DNA of 64,000 nucleotides. It comes from Notoacmeibacter marinus (lineage in GTDB: Bacteria > Pseudomonadota > Alphaproteobacteria > Rhizobiales > Rhizobiaceae). The position numbers and the translations under genes were made by a program. Of this stretch, positions 8,854 through 17,552 are shown piece after piece (position 1 is the first letter of the stretch; each line of letters begins with the position of its first letter). The notes under the pieces are model-generated. The model worked only from the letters and a program-made list of their open reading frames with translations. It did no database searches and was not told the origin of the DNA. The stretch is taken from assembly GCF_002238045.1 (NCBI RefSeq), contig NZ_NBYO01000002.1, positions 558,001 through 622,000 on the forward strand. Direction: 5' to 3'.

Positions 8854-8867
8854 TTTACACGTGTAAA
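8854..8867. promoter_or_regulatory. Perfect palindromic operator before the polyol LacI regulator
   Basis: TTTACACGTGTAAA is a perfect 14-bp palindrome with the central CG step preferred by LacI-family proteins. It lies 84 bp upstream of the regulator start codon and resembles the site before smoE (7643-7656). Autoregulation is inferred. Confidence 0.65.
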
Positions 8868-9082
8868 ATTCTTGAGTCCTGATGGTGGTTCCCGGTCTGG
8901 CGTCCAGTTGATTGTCGTATTGTCGAACCCCTGCCCTGAAAGCACGGGGGATGGCCATGAGCTCGAGGATATCCCTGCATACGCAGTAGCGGCCCGGGAG
9001 AATATTGGGTTTGAGGGAAGCCGGTTCCGTTTACGAATATCGTGCAGGATCGGCAGACTTTTCGATTCCAGTAGTCCGCGCA
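8868..9082. other. Non-coding stretch between the polyol operator and the DUF2339 remnant
   Basis: Together with 8771-8853 this gives 312 bases without a gene. Apart from the palindrome at 8854-8867 I see no promoter, RNA or repeat I can support. Part may be decayed sequence belonging to the neighbouring pseudogene. Confidence 0.4.
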
Positions 9083-9890
9083 ATGCCGTTCTTCAACTGT
9101 CTCGTTTTGATCGTACTGGCTCGTGCCGGTATCCATCGCCGTGCTGTTCGTGATGGTCGCCAAACAGAACACGCGCATAAGGCGGCTGGAGACGCTTCTG
9201 GTGCAAGGGAAAGCGACGATCGGCGCGCAGGAGAGAGGGCGCCCCGCTCTGACCGAACCTGCGGTACCGGCCGAGCCTGCCGAACCTGCAACTCCGATTA
9301 CCCCTATCGAACCCGCCGCTCCAGCCGCAAAACCGTCTATCGGCAGGGGACAGCCGACCACGGAGGAGGCTGGTTCTGCGGTCCTTTGCTGGCCGCCGTC
9401 GGCATACTGGGCGCCAGCATCGCGCCGTTTCTGGTTGGCGGCGAGCCTAGCGCGCCCTTCTGGCTCCATGGTTATTTCGGCACGGTCGCGATGGCCGGTC
9501 TGACGATCAACATTCTGCGGAAATGGCGCTGGATCGGCGGCGTCTCGCTTTTCGTTCCTTACGGAGCTGCGACAATTGTGATGATCGGCCTGGGCGGGGC
9601 CCTGTCCTTTACGCTCCTGTCCGTGACTCTTTGCCTCGCAGCCGTGTTTCTGTCCTACGGCTCCTTCTCGCCATCGGGAGATGGCCGGGCGATGTGGGTC
9701 AACACCGCTGCGAGCCGCTCCGGCGATGGTTGGGCCCTGGGCGCGGTCGCGCTGGACAGGCGCTTTCGCCTGCCGGGCCTGCTCCTTTTCGTCGTCCTGG
9801 GCGGGATCGTTCCTCGTTCTCGGCTGGGCTCCCGCGAGCCTTGCCTGGGTCAACCGTCGCGCATCCATGGCAAGCGCACAAACACCGTAG
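9083..9890 (+). pseudogene. Remnant of a DUF2339 multi-pass membrane protein, frameshifted and internally deleted
   Basis: Similarity to DUF2339 proteins moves between frames. A hydrophobic start (MPFFNCLVLIVLA, from 9083) continues in another frame with VSIAVLFVMVAKQNTRIRRLETLL and a Pro/Ala/Glu-rich linker up to about 9370. The first frame then resumes with AAVGILGASIAPFLVGGEPS, APFWLHGYFGTVAMAGLT and LRKWRW, the best-conserved DUF2339 region. Near 9804 a third switch gives FLVLGWAPASLAWVNRR and a stop at 9888-9890. Intact family members are usually several hundred residues longer, so most membrane repeats are gone. At least three frame breaks make sequencing error an unlikely sole cause. 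Family role is unknown. Confidence 0.7.
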
Positions 9891-9922
9891 CGCCTGACGT
9901 CGCCCGATGGTGCATCGGCGCC

Positions 9923-10918
9923 CTATGCGTCGGCGATCGCGATGGGCTGGCCTTCTGCGAGCGAACGGGCAGCGGCATCGGCGAGCATCTGTGCGCGCAG
10001 ACCGTCGCGAATACCGGGCGTCGGCTGCGTGCCATCGAGAACGGCCTCGATGAAGTGTTCCATCTCGGCGCGATAGGCGGCTTCGTAACGCTCCAGAAAG
10101 AAATGTTGCGCCGGCGCCGCGCGAAAACCGGCCCCGGACGCCACCTCGACCGTATTTTCCAGAACGTTCGCCGCGCGAAGCATACCACGCGAACCGTGCA
10201 CCTCGATCCGCTGATCGTAGCCATAGGTGGCGCGCCGCGAATTGGAAATCTGACAGATTTTTCCGGAGGCGGTGGTGAGCGTCACGGCGGCCGTATCGAC
10301 ATCGCCGGCTTCGCCGATATTCGGATCGACCAGAGCGGCTCCGACCGCATAGACGCTGACCGGCTCTTCGCCGAGCAGAAAGCGGGCCATGTCGAAATCG
10401 TGGATCATCATGTCGCGAAACAACCCGCCGGAGCTTTTGATGTAATCGATCGGCGGCGGGCTTGGGTCGCGCGACAGGATCGTCACGATCTCCACATGGC
10501 CGATCTCGTCTTCCACGATCCGGCTCTGCAGATTGGCGAAATTCGGATCGAACCGCCGGTTGAAGGCGGACAGAAACGGCACGCCGGCCTTTTCCACGGC
10601 GGCAATGCAATCGCGAATGCGGTCCACCGACAGATCGACCGGCTTTTCGCAGAAAATGGGTTTGCCGGCAGCGGCGGCGGCATGGATCAGTTCATAATGG
10701 GTATCGGTCGGCGTGCCGATAACGACGGCATCCACATCGCCGCTCGCAATCAACTCTTCGGTTTCCATGACCGTCGCGCCGGTCTTCCTTGCCAACGTTT
10801 CGGCCGGTTCGGCGAAGGCATCCGCGACCGCTGTCACGACCGCGCCATCGACCTGTCCGACCGAGCGGGCGTGAACCTGTCCGATACGGCCGCATCCCAA
10901 TAGTCCGATCTTCAGCAT
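9923..10918 (-). CDS. iolG: Inositol 2-dehydrogenase
   Basis: The 331-residue protein is a Gfo/Idh/MocA oxidoreductase. It has the NAD-binding motif GLLGCGRIG (5-13), the EKP motif with K92 and the IHDFDMARFLLGEE region (H173, D176) that holds the catalytic acid/base residues. IolG oxidises myo-inositol to scyllo-inosose with NAD. I chose ATG 10918: it begins the recognisable MLKIGLLGCG and lies 1 bp past the stop of the upstream aldolase gene. A longer open frame upstream overlaps the aldolase and is not family-like. It is the last gene of the minus-strand iol operon. Confidence 0.9.
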   Translation of the reverse strand: MLKIGLLGCGRIGQVHARSVGQVDGAVVTAVADAFAEPAETLARKTGATVMETEELIASGDVDAVVIGTPTDTHYELIHAAAAAGKPIFCEKPVDLSVDRIRDCIAAVEKAGVPFLSAFNRRFDPNFANLQSRIVEDEIGHVEIVTILSRDPSPPPIDYIKSSGGLFRDMMIHDFDMARFLLGEEPVSVYAVGAALVDPNIGEAGDVDTAAVTLTTASGKICQISNSRRATYGYDQRIEVHGSRGMLRAANVLENTVEVASGAGFRAAPAQHFFLERYEAAYRAEMEHFIEAVLDGTQPTPGIRDGLRAQMLADAAARSLAEGQPIAIADA

Positions 10919-10919
10919 G

Positions 10920-11750
10920 TCAGTCCTTCTTGAATGCTTGCAAAACAATTCGCGCCGCCGCGACGACAGGATCGTGCGTTTCCTTGAGGATCGCCACCCG
11001 GTCGAACCGGCTCGCGTCCCGCTCGACAGCTTCGCGCAATGCATTGCCGAACGCCATGCGCAGCTCGGTGCCGATATTGAATTTGCAGATTCTGGAACCG
11101 TGCGCCAGCGTCCGGCGCTGCGCCACCGGCACGCCCGATCCGCCATGGATGACGAGCGGCACGTCCGTCACCGCCTCGATGGCGCGGATGCGCTCTTCAT
11201 CGAGCCCGCCTTCCTGGTCCTGCTGCAGATGGACATTGCCGACCGAGATCGCCATGGCGTCCACCCCCGTCTCGCGCGCGAAGCGGCTGGCCTCGTCGGG
11301 ATCGGTGCCGTCGGACCCTTCGCCCCCCGAATAGCCGACGAAGCCGATCTCACCCTCGCATGAGACGCCGGCGCTATGCGCCATTTCGGCGATGGCAGCG
11401 GTCTCGTCGATGTTCTGCGGCAAGGGCTTGCGCGATCCGTCGTACATCACCGAGGTGAAGCCGCTGTCGATCGCCTCGCGGCATTCCTCCGCCGTGTAGC
11501 CATGATCGAGATGGGCGACGACCGGCACGCTCGCGCCTTCCGCCAGATGACGGTACATCTTGCCGAGGATCGGCAAAGGCGTGTGCGCCCGGCAGGACGG
11601 GCCAGCCTGCAGGATCACCGGACAGTTCTCCGCCTCGGCCGCGGCCACATAGGCGCGCATGTCCTCCCAGCCGAGCGTGACAAGGCCCGCCACGGCGTAA
11701 CCGTCCGACAGCGCCGGCCGCAGCACCTCTTCCAGCGTCGCAAGCGTCAT
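10920..11750 (-). CDS. iolJ: Class II ketose-bisphosphate aldolase, likely 5-dehydro-2-deoxyphosphogluconate aldolase (IolJ role)
   Basis: The 276-residue protein is a class II (zinc) FbaA/GatY-like aldolase. Metal and catalytic residues are visible: AHLDHG (D82, H83), CEGEIG (E134), GNVHLQ (H174) and IHGGSG (H201). In the inositol pathway the phosphorylated product of IolC is cleaved to malonate semialdehyde and DHAP; the position between iolB and iolG points to that reaction. Many rhizobia instead use a DUF2090 domain fused to IolC, which is absent here. The start overlaps the iolB stop by 4 bp. A tagatose- or fructose-bisphosphate role is the alternative. Confidence 0.8.
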   Translation of the reverse strand: MTLATLEEVLRPALSDGYAVAGLVTLGWEDMRAYVAAAEAENCPVILQAGPSCRAHTPLPILGKMYRHLAEGASVPVVAHLDHGYTAEECREAIDSGFTSVMYDGSRKPLPQNIDETAAIAEMAHSAGVSCEGEIGFVGYSGGEGSDGTDPDEASRFARETGVDAMAISVGNVHLQQDQEGGLDEERIRAIEAVTDVPLVIHGGSGVPVAQRRTLAHGSRICKFNIGTELRMAFGNALREAVERDASRFDRVAILKETHDPVVAAARIVLQAFKKD

Positions 11751-12604
11751 TTGAACTTCGCCACCATGTCCAGAATGCCCGGAATGGTGTGCAGCTGCGC
11801 GTCATGCGTCGGCTGGAAATATTGCTTAAGGCTGCGCTGGCTGAGCCCGCCGAGAATGGTGAAGTAGTACATTTCATAGCCCGGTAACGCGGCGCAGGGG
11901 TGGTAGCCCTTGTCGATCAGAATCGTGGAGCCGTCCATGATGTGATAGGCGTCGCCCGGCTCGTTGTCCTGGCGTTGGAGCATCTGCATACCCGAGCCGT
12001 AATTGGGCCGGAACCGGAAATTGTAGGTCTCGTCATGGCGGGTTTCGATCATCTCGCCATCGTCGCCCTTACGGTCGGTATCGTGCTTGTGGCTCGGAAA
12101 GCCGGACCAGCCGCCCTGCCCCACGGTGAAAAGTTCGCTGACGAGCAGACGGCCCACCTTGTCGTGATATTTCGTGCCGAGAATATGCTTGATCTTGCGG
12201 TGCGTCTTCGTTTCGTCCGAGCCGTACTGCACAAGATCGAGTTCGGCCTCGCGCACGTCGAAGGGCTCCAGAACCTTGTCGTATTTCGCGCCGGCGATGA
12301 AGGTCTCGGTTTCGTCGCTCAGGCATGTGATCGTCACCTTCGCACCGACCGGCACGTAGACGCCTTCCGGCTCGCCGTCCCACACATCGACGGTGCGGTT
12401 GCCGAGATTGTCGTATACGGCGCCTTCCACTGCGACCTTCACCGTGCCGGTCGCCGGTACCACGCAGGTCTCGTAGCCCGGCACCGCATAATCGAAGGTC
12501 TCGCCCTTCTTCAGCTTGACGATGTTGAAATAGTTGAGCGGCACCAGATCGTGATCGGCATCGACGATCGGTTTATTCTGATTTTCGTGGGGCGCGATAT
12601 GCAT
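11747..12604 (-). CDS. iolB: 5-deoxy-glucuronate isomerase
   Basis: The 285-residue protein carries IolB signatures: two cupin-like halves, YHDKVGRLLVSELFTVGQGGWSGFPSHKHD with the metal-binding HKHD, ETYNFRFRP and GDAYHIMDGSTILIDKGYHPCAALPGYEMYYF. It isomerises 5-deoxy-D-glucuronate to 2-deoxy-5-keto-D-gluconate. ATG 12604 is chosen because AAAGGA precedes it and the family sequence starts at MHIAPHENQNKP; the longer frame upstream lies inside iolC. Translation of the aldolase gene is coupled through a 4-bp overlap at its end. Confidence 0.92.
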   Translation of the reverse strand: MHIAPHENQNKPIVDADHDLVPLNYFNIVKLKKGETFDYAVPGYETCVVPATGTVKVAVEGAVYDNLGNRTVDVWDGEPEGVYVPVGAKVTITCLSDETETFIAGAKYDKVLEPFDVREAELDLVQYGSDETKTHRKIKHILGTKYHDKVGRLLVSELFTVGQGGWSGFPSHKHDTDRKGDDGEMIETRHDETYNFRFRPNYGSGMQMLQRQDNEPGDAYHIMDGSTILIDKGYHPCAALPGYEMYYFTILGGLSQRSLKQYFQPTHDAQLHTIPGILDMVAKFK

Positions 12605-12615
12605 GGGACGTCCTT

Positions 12616-13605
12616 TCAGGATTCTGTTGGGCCGGGATGGGACGCCAGAAAGGCTTCCAGCGCTTCGGCATCGGGCATGGCGGGGGCGCATCCTGGTTTC
12701 GAGACAACGATCGATGCGCAGGCCGAACCGCGCAGAACGGCTTCCTTCATCGCGCGCCGTTTCGACAAAGAAGCAAGGAAACCGGCCATGAAGCTGTCGC
12801 CCGCACCGGTCGGCTTGATGGCTTCCACCGGATAGATGCCGGTGCGAAATGCTTCGCCATCGGCGAAGGTCTCAGCGCCTTTGGGCCCCATTTTGTAGAC
12901 GACGATGCCGGCCGATGAAGCGGCAAGTTCGCGGGCCTTGCCCCGCCCCTTGGCGATATTGCCGGCCATGAAGCCGAATTCCTCGTCATTGCCGACGATG
13001 ATATCGGACAATGCGCCGGCACGTGACAGCACATCTTCCGCGAATTCGGCCGATGGCCAGCTATAGGGGCGGTAGTCGATGTCGAAAATGATTGGCAGGC
13101 CCGCCTTGCGCGCCAGTTCGAAGGCCCGGAACGTCGCCGAACGCGAAGGATCTGCAGCGAAAACCGTGCCGGCGGTGATAAGCGCGCCGTAGCGGCTGTA
13201 ATCGACAGCTTCCACATCGGCTACGCTCATCTGAAAGTCGGCGGCATTGTTGCGGTAGATGACCGACTGATGCTCCGCGATCCGCGTCTCGTAGACGGCA
13301 AGAGAGGTCCGTTCCTCGCCGCGAATGCGCTTCACATGCGTTCGGTCGACCCCGTAGGCATCGAGCTGATTCTCGCAGTACCAGCCCACCGCATCGTCGG
13401 AGACCGATGTCATCAGCGCCGCACGGCAACCCAATTTCACCAGCCCGGCCGCGATATTGGCCGAACTGCCCCCCATCGCCACCATCATGGTCTGCGCATC
13501 CTGCGTGCGGGTGCCGGGCGGCGTTGGGGACAGATCCATTCCGACCCGGCCGATGACCAGGAAGTCACGCTTGGCGATGCCTTCCAGAAGCGACGATATG
13601 GTCAT
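12616..13605 (-). CDS. iolC: 5-dehydro-2-deoxygluconokinase
   Basis: The 329-residue protein is a PfkB-family sugar kinase: DFLVIGRVGMDLSP, substrate-binding GGSSANIAAGLVKLG, and the anion-hole/catalytic KPTGAGDSFMAGF. IolC phosphorylates 2-deoxy-5-keto-D-gluconate. In many rhizobia IolC is about 640 residues with a C-terminal DUF2090 aldolase domain; here it stops after the kinase, and a separate class II aldolase is encoded two genes later. The start overlaps the preceding dioxygenase stop by 4 bp and the stop is 11 bp from iolB. Confidence 0.9.
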   Translation of the reverse strand: MTISSLLEGIAKRDFLVIGRVGMDLSPTPPGTRTQDAQTMMVAMGGSSANIAAGLVKLGCRAALMTSVSDDAVGWYCENQLDAYGVDRTHVKRIRGEERTSLAVYETRIAEHQSVIYRNNAADFQMSVADVEAVDYSRYGALITAGTVFAADPSRSATFRAFELARKAGLPIIFDIDYRPYSWPSAEFAEDVLSRAGALSDIIVGNDEEFGFMAGNIAKGRGKARELAASSAGIVVYKMGPKGAETFADGEAFRTGIYPVEAIKPTGAGDSFMAGFLASLSKRRAMKEAVLRGSACASIVVSKPGCAPAMPDAEALEAFLASHPGPTES

Positions 13606-14441
13606 TGACGGCCTTCGGTGTTACCGGCTTTCGCGGCGTCCAGAACCTCGGGATAGGGATAGTTCAGTCCCAGCAGCTGGCGCAGATCCGGATGCGCCTC
13701 GTCGATGACCGACTGCGGCAGCGCTGCCGGCATGTCCTCCATCGGCTTCACCCATTTTGGCAGATACTGGATCAGGATCGCGCTGCGGTCGTGATCGGCC
13801 CTGTTCGGCATGGCGCAATGCCAGGTCGCACCGTAAAAGAGGGCCACATCGCCGGGCTCGCCCGTCATCCGTTCGCAGCGCTCGAAAAACCGGTCTTCCG
13901 ACGTCGGATAGCGCAGTTCCTTCTGCGATCCGGGAAGATAACCAGTTGCCCCGCTCTCCTCGGTGAAGGGGTCGAGCAGGATCGAAACCTGCGCGTTCAT
14001 CGGAAAGGATGCGTTGAGACCAACGGGATGGGTATTGGGCTTGTGGAAATCCCAATAGGGGTAATCGACGTGAGGCTCCTGGCCGGGACCGCCCGGAAGG
14101 ATGCGGTTCGCCGCGATCGAACCCATGATGAATTCGGTGCCAAGAAAGGCGCGCAGGATTTCCATCAGTTTCGGATGGGTGGCCATCCGCTCGAAGATCG
14201 CGCCCTTGGCCAGCAGGTTCCAGACGCGCCGCTGCAGATTGAGCTTGCCCTCTTCCTGTGCGGCACCCTGAAAATGCGTGACCTTCTCCGCTGCCTGTTC
14301 CGAATACTCCATAACGATGGACCGCGCTTCTGCGATCTCCTCGGGCGTGAAGAGACCGGAAATGCCCACCGCACCGCCGCCATGCAACAGTTCCTCCACG
14401 ATCTCACTGACAATCGCGGTTTCTGCTTTGAAACGCTTCAT
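13602..14441 (-). CDS. Phytanoyl-CoA dioxygenase (PhyH) family Fe(II)/2-oxoglutarate oxygenase within the iol operon
   Basis: The 279-residue protein has the double-stranded beta-helix iron site: H124 and D126 (EPHVDYPYW) and distal H208 (ATWHCAMPNR), with R219 as likely 2-oxoglutarate anchor. The region SILLDPFTEESGATGYLPGSQ is typical of PhyH-type hydroxylases. The start codon overlaps the iolD stop (TAATG) and the stop overlaps iolC, so it is translated as part of the operon. No such enzyme is needed for plain myo-inositol degradation. It may open an O-methylated or otherwise modified inositol; that is inference. I chose ATG 14441; upstream sequence lies inside iolD. Confidence 0.85.
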   Translation of the reverse strand: MKRFKAETAIVSEIVEELLHGGGAVGISGLFTPEEIAEARSIVMEYSEQAAEKVTHFQGAAQEEGKLNLQRRVWNLLAKGAIFERMATHPKLMEILRAFLGTEFIMGSIAANRILPGGPGQEPHVDYPYWDFHKPNTHPVGLNASFPMNAQVSILLDPFTEESGATGYLPGSQKELRYPTSEDRFFERCERMTGEPGDVALFYGATWHCAMPNRADHDRSAILIQYLPKWVKPMEDMPAALPQSVIDEAHPDLRQLLGLNYPYPEVLDAAKAGNTEGRQ

Positions 14442-16309
14442 TAGACACCCCTCCTCTGCTTGCTTCGGTTGGCTTCTGTCTCGAGATGCGCTTTGCGCAC
14501 GCTCTCGCTTTCGGTAATGTGCGGGGTGCCGACCTCCCACCAGGCATGGCCCTCGGTCGTCCAGCCCTCATAGGGATCGACCTTCATGACGATCACATGG
14601 GTGCGGTCGCTTTGCTGGGCGCGCTCAAACGCCTCACCAAGCTCGGCGGGGTTGGAAACGGTCTCGGCAATGGCGCCCTGCGAAGTGGCATGCGCCTCGA
14701 AATCGACCGCGAAGGGCTCGGGAATCGTCGGGCAATGTTCGAGCAGATTGTTGAAGCTCTCATTGCCGGTATTGTTCTGCAGCTTGTTGATGACGGCGAA
14801 ACCGCCATTGTCGAGCACGAGGACGATCAGCTTCTTGCGGCTCAGAACCGACGAATAGATGTCCGAGTTCAGCATCATGTACGAGCCGTCGCCGATGAAG
14901 ACGATGGTGTCGCGCTCCGGCTCGCGTTCGCTCTGCGCGATCCGCGCACCCCAGGCCCCGGAAATCTCGTAGCCCATGCAGGAAAAGCCGAATTCGACAT
15001 CGACCGTTCCGGTGGCGAGCGTCCGCCAGTTGGCCGTAACTTCTGCCGGCAGGCCGCCTGCCGCCGCGACGATCCGGTCGCGCGAATCGCACAGGTCGTT
15101 CACGACGCCGATGGCCTGAGCATAGGAGTTCGGCCGATTGCCGTCGTGGGAGACATTGTCGGCGACATAGGCGTCCCATGTTTTCCGCTGGTCGCGCGCA
15201 AACGATACCCAGTCGTCCGGCGCGCGATAATCGAGCGCTTCGCCCAGTTTTTCGAGCGACAGCTTCGCATCGCCGACCACCGGCAAGGACCGATGCTTGC
15301 CGGCATCGTGCCGCGCCGCATTGATGGAAACGATCTGCGCTTCCTTCGCAAAGGCCGTCCATGAGCCGGTCGTGAAGTCCTGAAGGCGCGTGCCCACGGC
15401 CAGAATGACGTCCGCCTTCTCGGCAATCGCATTGGCGCTGTTGGAGCCGGTCACGCCGACCGGTCCGATATTGAGCGGATGGGTCGCCAGCATGTTGGCG
15501 CGCCCGGCAATGGTTTCGACGACTGGGATCCGGTGCGTTTCGGCAAAGGCGGTCAATTCGTCGACAGCCCGCGAATACTGCACGCCGCCGCCCGCAATGA
15601 TCATCGGCCGCTGGGCCTTGGACAGGGCGGCGAGCGCATCGGCGATTTCCAAATCGTCCGGGCTCTGCCGGCGGATACGATGCACCTTTCTCTCGAAGAA
15701 GACGGCGGGATAATCGTATGTCCAGCCCTGCACGTCCTGCGGCAGGCCGAGAAAGGCCGGGCCGCAATCGGCTGGATCGAGCATGGTCGCGATGGCATTC
15801 GGAAGCGACTGGACGATCTGCGCCGGATGGGTGATCCGGTCCCAGTAGCGCACCACCGGCCTGAAAGCGTCGTTCACCCCGAGCGTCGGATCGTAGAAAT
15901 TCTCCATCTGCTGCAAGACGGGGTCTGGCAGTCGCGTGACGAACGTATCGCCGCAGAGCAGCAGCATTGGCAGGCGGTTGGCATGGGTAAGCGCCGCCGA
16001 AGTCAACAGATTGGAGGTGCCCGGCCCGGCGCTCGCCGTGCAGAACATGAAACGCTGACGCAACCACTGCTTGGCATAGCCGGCGGCGGCGAACCCCATG
16101 CTCTGTTCGTTCTGTCCGCGATAAAGGGGCAGTTCCTCGCGGACATTGTAGAGCGCTTCGCCGAGACAGGTGACGTTGCCATGACCGAAAATGCCGAACC
16201 CGCCGCCGCAAAGGCGCATCTCCTCGCCGTCGATCTCGATATACTGGTTGGCTAGCCAGCGAATGATCGCTTGCGCCGTGGTCAGGGTCATGGTCTCGTC
16301 GCTCGTCAT
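14441..16309 (-). CDS. iolD: 3D-(3,5/4)-trihydroxycyclohexane-1,2-dione hydrolase
   Basis: The 622-residue protein is a thiamine-diphosphate enzyme. The N-terminal Pyr domain holds RLCGGGFGIFGHGNVTCLGEAL and the catalytic-Glu region YRGQNEQSMGFAAAGYAK; the PP domain holds the ThDP/Mg motif IGDGSYMMLNSDIYSS followed by VLDNGGFAVINKLQ. IolD opens the inositol ring to 5-deoxy-glucuronate. Start choice: the family sequence begins at MTLTTAQAIIRWLANQY; I used ATG 16309, with ATG 16291 possible. The open frame extends further upstream but through a promoter region with a perfect operator palindrome, so that extension is rejected. It heads the operon iolD-phyH-iolC-iolB-aldolase-iolG. Confidence 0.93.
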   Translation of the reverse strand: MTSDETMTLTTAQAIIRWLANQYIEIDGEEMRLCGGGFGIFGHGNVTCLGEALYNVREELPLYRGQNEQSMGFAAAGYAKQWLRQRFMFCTASAGPGTSNLLTSAALTHANRLPMLLLCGDTFVTRLPDPVLQQMENFYDPTLGVNDAFRPVVRYWDRITHPAQIVQSLPNAIATMLDPADCGPAFLGLPQDVQGWTYDYPAVFFERKVHRIRRQSPDDLEIADALAALSKAQRPMIIAGGGVQYSRAVDELTAFAETHRIPVVETIAGRANMLATHPLNIGPVGVTGSNSANAIAEKADVILAVGTRLQDFTTGSWTAFAKEAQIVSINAARHDAGKHRSLPVVGDAKLSLEKLGEALDYRAPDDWVSFARDQRKTWDAYVADNVSHDGNRPNSYAQAIGVVNDLCDSRDRIVAAAGGLPAEVTANWRTLATGTVDVEFGFSCMGYEISGAWGARIAQSEREPERDTIVFIGDGSYMMLNSDIYSSVLSRKKLIVLVLDNGGFAVINKLQNNTGNESFNNLLEHCPTIPEPFAVDFEAHATSQGAIAETVSNPAELGEAFERAQQSDRTHVIVMKVDPYEGWTTEGHAWWEVGTPHITESESVRKAHLETEANRSKQRRGV

Positions 16310-16383
16310 ATCCCTAGGAGCCCTCTCGGTTTTTCGTCCCTGCGCCGAATGCTGCTTGCGAGTGTCGGAATGACAGGATACAA

Positions 16384-16405
16384 AGTTTGCAACCGGTTGC
16401 AAACT
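16384..16405. promoter_or_regulatory. Perfect palindromic LacI-type operator in the iolD / dehydrogenase divergent promoter
   Basis: A 22-bp perfect palindrome centred at 16394/16395 contains TTTGCAACCGGTTGCAAA. It lies 75 bp upstream of iolD and 27 bp upstream of the divergent dehydrogenase gene, so one bound repressor could control both operons. The same 18-bp core recurs at 20699-20716 before the inositol transporter. The likely binder is the LacI regulator at 19623-20630. Confidence 0.8.
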
Positions 16406-16431
16406 GAATTTCGTGGTTTGGGAGTTTTGGG

Positions 16432-17535
16432 GTGTCGAAAATTGGGATTGGCGTCTTGGGCGGCGGCTATATGGGAAAGGCGCACTCCGTAGCAATGGCC
16501 GCCGTCGGCGCAGTGTTCGACACCGCGCTGCGGCCTCGTCTACAGATGATCTGCGCCTCGACGCCCGAAAGTGCCGAGCGCTACCGCAAAGCCTATGGGT
16601 TTACTCAGGCGACCGGCGATTGGCGCACGCTTGTCGGAAACCCCGACGTCGAAGCCATCGTCATCGCGACCCCCCAGGAAACGCATCGCGCCATCGCCGA
16701 AGCCGCCTTTGCGCTCGGCAAGCCCGTCTTTTGCGAAAAACCACTCGGCGCTTCGCTCGAAGACAGCGCGGCCATGGTCGCGGCGGCGCAAAAGTCCGGC
16801 GTGCCGAACATGGTCGGCTTCAACTATATCCGTACGCCCGCCAGCCAATATGCGCGCCGACTCATCGCAGAGGGGCAGATCGGCGACATCACCTGGTTTC
16901 GCGGCGAGCACACCGAGGATTTCTATGCCGACCCCGAAAAGCCGACATCGTGGCGAACCACCGGCATGGCCAATGGTACGATGGGCGATCTGGCGCCGCA
17001 TATGATCAATGCGAGCCTTGGGCTTATCGGCCCGATCGCCCAGGTGATGGGTCTTGTCGAGACCGTTCACGAAACCCGTCCGGGCGGCGCGGTCGACAAT
17101 GACGATCACGCACAGATGATGTGCCGTTTCGAAAACGGCGCGATGGGGCAGATGTACTTCTCCCGCATCGCGACGGGCCGGAAGATGGGCTACGCCTACG
17201 AGATTACGGGCACGAAGGGCGCGATCCGCTTTGATCAGGAAGACCAGAACGCGCTCTGGTTCTACCGCGCCGACGACCTCGAAGCCGAGCGCGGTTTCCG
17301 CAAGATCCTGACGGGCCCGGCCCATCCCGACTATGAGCCGTTCTGTCAGGGACCCGGCCACGGCACCGGCTACCAGGATCAGATCATCATCGAAGCGCGC
17401 GATTTCCTGCGCGCGATCGAGACGGGCGAACACGTCTGGCCGACCTTCGAGGACGGCCACGAGGTCAATCGCATCGTCGCGGCCGTTCTGGCCTCGTCGC
17501 AGGACGGCGCCTGGAAAAACATCGAAGATTTCTAG
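16432..17535 (+). CDS. Gfo/Idh/MocA oxidoreductase of the inositol cluster
   Basis: The 367-residue protein starts at GTG 16432, with GGAG (16421-16424) seven bases upstream. It has the dinucleotide motif GIGVLGGGYMGKAHS, the EKP motif (VFCEKPLGAS) and GTMGDLAPHMINASLGLIG in the catalytic loop. It belongs to the inositol/sugar dehydrogenase family but differs from IolG in its longer C-terminal domain. Likely substrates are scyllo- or chiro-inositol, or a keto-inositol; sequence does not decide. It leads the plus-strand operon with iolE and a third dehydrogenase. Confidence 0.82.
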   Translation: MSKIGIGVLGGGYMGKAHSVAMAAVGAVFDTALRPRLQMICASTPESAERYRKAYGFTQATGDWRTLVGNPDVEAIVIATPQETHRAIAEAAFALGKPVFCEKPLGASLEDSAAMVAAAQKSGVPNMVGFNYIRTPASQYARRLIAEGQIGDITWFRGEHTEDFYADPEKPTSWRTTGMANGTMGDLAPHMINASLGLIGPIAQVMGLVETVHETRPGGAVDNDDHAQMMCRFENGAMGQMYFSRIATGRKMGYAYEITGTKGAIRFDQEDQNALWFYRADDLEAERGFRKILTGPAHPDYEPFCQGPGHGTGYQDQIIIEARDFLRAIETGEHVWPTFEDGHEVNRIVAAVLASSQDGAWKNIEDF

Positions 17536-17552
17536 ACATTGAGGGTGGAAAG

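Noticed and set aside
9005-10903. A 632-codon plus-strand frame running from the DUF2339 remnant through iolG
   Set aside because: The first third contains part of the pseudogene; the rest is antisense to iolG, which has clear motifs. It is not one gene.
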